From Bacteroidota bacterium (lineage in GTDB: Bacteria; Bacteroidota; Bacteroidia; Bacteroidales; Bacteroidaceae): a stretch of DNA of 7,784 nucleotides. The position numbers and the translations under genes were made by a program. Where the stretch lies: the NCBI GenBank assembly GCA_023426145.1, contig JAFABG010000035.1, positions 1 through 7,784 of the forward strand, given 5' to 3'. Below are positions 6,879 through 7,784 of this stretch, one piece after another (the stretch's first letter is position 1; each line of letters opens with the position of its first letter). A model generated the notes under the pieces. It saw only the letters and a program-made list of their open reading frames with translations. It had not been told where the DNA came from and did not search any database.

Positions 6879-6909
6879 TTTGTCATATCCGAAACAAATA
6901 GTAACTTTA
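6879..6909 (+). promoter_or_regulatory. Promoter of the AraC-family gene
   Basis: TTTG (6879-6882) is a full -33 match, and TAACTTTA (6902-6909) is a -7 box with one base off TAnnTTTG, separated by the usual 19 bases. Transcription would start near 6916, about 16 bases before the ATG at 6932. The divergent intergenic region would also hold any operator used by the regulator, but I see no clear dyad. Confidence 0.55.
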
Positions 6910-6931
6910 CTGCTTAAATAGGACGATTAAA

Positions 6932-7690
6932 ATGGTAAAATATCTCATTTTTGACAATACAGAACTATTAAAGGCACATCCTGGTATTCCTCATTACAAG
7001 GAGGATGTAGTTTGTTTTACGAGTGAATATAAAGACCGAAGTTATCCGGAAAATGAGCGTTATTTTAATCGTGAATTATATCTGATTCTCATTCTTCAGG
7101 GGCATTCTGAGATTTTATTAAATGGGGAATTTATAGCACTCGAAGCCAATATGTTACTTATTCATGGGGGAAACTATCTTACTGATCATCTTTATTCCAG
7201 CCCAGATGTTCAGTTTATCACTCTTTCTATTTCTGAATCTATGCGAACGGATGATTCTTATCTTACCCAGATAACTGCTATTTTGCTGGCAACGATGAGG
7301 CAAAATAAACAATATACAATTCAGTTGACTCTAAATGAATCTCAAGTTATTCGCAGTCAGTTGGAAGTGTTAATGCAGTTGTTGAATATGGAGCATCAAT
7401 TCCTTTTTCGTAGAATACAAGCTGCTTGTAATGCCTTATTTCTAGACATTGCTGATATCCTTTCACGAAAGACAATAATTAAAAAGCAAATTAGTCATAA
7501 AGATCATGTGTTACAAGAATTTCATACGCTAGTTACGCAGAATTTTAGAGAAGAACACTTTGTACGTTTTTATGCAGATAAACTAGCTATCAGTATACAA
7601 TATCTTGCTCGCATAGTCAAGGTTGGAACAGGAAAAAGTATCAATACTATTATAAACGAATTGTCATTACTGTCCCGTAAAAATGGGTAA
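6932..7690 (+). pseudogene. AraC-family transcriptional regulator, truncated in its DNA-binding domain by an IS
   Basis: The 252-codon frame begins with an AraC-type cupin-like sensing domain (about residues 45-105), followed by a helical linker (about 110-185). The C-terminal DNA-binding domain starts near 190: VLQEFHTLVTQNF, then the first helix-turn-helix FVRFYADKLAISIQYLARIV (210-229) and TGKSINTIINEL (233-244). Intact relatives run to about 290-300 residues, adding a second helix-turn-helix with the pattern 'eIA..lgF.d.s.F.r.FKk..G.sP..yR'. Here the frame leaves homology after NEL, at about 7664, and ends with a few codons read from the IS end (SRKNG, then TAA at 7688-7690). Without the second helix-turn-helix, normal operator binding is unlikely, although a partial product could still be made. 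The gene diverges from the yczE-like gene and was likely its regulator. Confidence 0.8.
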
Positions 7691-7784
7691 ATAGTTCTTT
7701 GAAATAATTGAAATATAGTCGTTTAAGTGGTGTTTTGAAATGAAACGGATTTGAAATTCTATTTTTGCAGTCGTAATAACGGCT
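7665..7784 (+). mobile_element. Left end of a second IS related to the one at the window start (partial)
   Basis: Positions 7665-7687 match the reverse complement of 103-125 at 20 of 23 positions, with an identical TGTCCCGT core (7671-7678 and minus strand of 112-119). The break coincides with loss of AraC homology. The rest of the element runs off the window, so no transposase codons are certain. A promoter-like site follows at 7734-7767. Orientation is inferred: the transposase at the window start reads toward its right end, so a left end here means both elements point in the same direction. The mismatches show the two ends are not exact inverted repeats or belong to slightly different copies. 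Confidence 0.7.
7734..7767 (+). promoter_or_regulatory. Candidate transposase promoter inside the IS left end
   Basis: TATTTTTG (7760-7767) fits TAnnTTTG fully, and TTTG (7734-7737) lies 22 bases upstream, slightly longer than the usual 19-21. It points into the element, as expected for a transposase promoter, but the gene itself is beyond the window. Confidence 0.4.

Noticed and set aside
6778..6931. Riboswitch or small RNA in the divergent intergenic region
   Set aside because: No stable paired structure or conserved motif is visible, and the regulator's promoter leaves a leader of only about 16 bases.

Overview
The window looks like Bacteroidota (Bacteroidales) chromosome. It is AT-rich, starts generally lack a strong Shine-Dalgarno sequence, and several promoter-like sites fit the Bacteroides -33 TTTG / -7 TAnnTTTG pattern. 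The protein families also fit: a membrane-anchored GH18-like/deacetylase/glycosyltransferase fusion, a secreted tricorn-like protease, and an AraC regulator divergent from a YczE-type membrane protein. I see no rRNA, tRNA or CRISPR array.

Layout. The left edge holds the last 28 codons of an IS4-type (DUF4372-like) transposase and the right end of its element. This end interrupts a minus-strand gene for the N-terminus of the fusion enzyme; only a signal-anchor and the beginning of the GH18-like domain survive (about 122-766). A 299-bp gap follows, containing a small hairpin and four copies of an 11-bp motif spaced at exactly 22 bp. Next is a minus-strand ogt-type O6-alkylguanine-DNA alkyltransferase (1123-1647). 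A divergent promoter region separates it from a plus-strand two-gene operon: a metallo-beta-lactamase-fold hydrolase (1877-2695) and an 1101-residue secreted tricorn-like S41 protease (2714-6019). A perfect 22-bp inverted repeat (6037-6099) probably terminates this operon and the convergent yczE-like gene (6106-6777, minus). That gene diverges from an AraC-family regulator (6932 onward).

The AraC gene is cut off inside its DNA-binding domain at about 7665 by sequence matching the left end of an IS related to the one at the start of the window. The 7.5-kb block is therefore bounded by two related IS ends in the same orientation, and each has truncated a chromosomal gene. This IS-bounded arrangement, the 22-bp periodic repeat and the atypical residue after the protease's catalytic serine are the most notable observations. 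I do not see a recognisably new defence or biosynthetic system. The intact genes look like housekeeping or accessory functions: DNA repair, a hydrolase, periplasmic proteolysis and a membrane protein.
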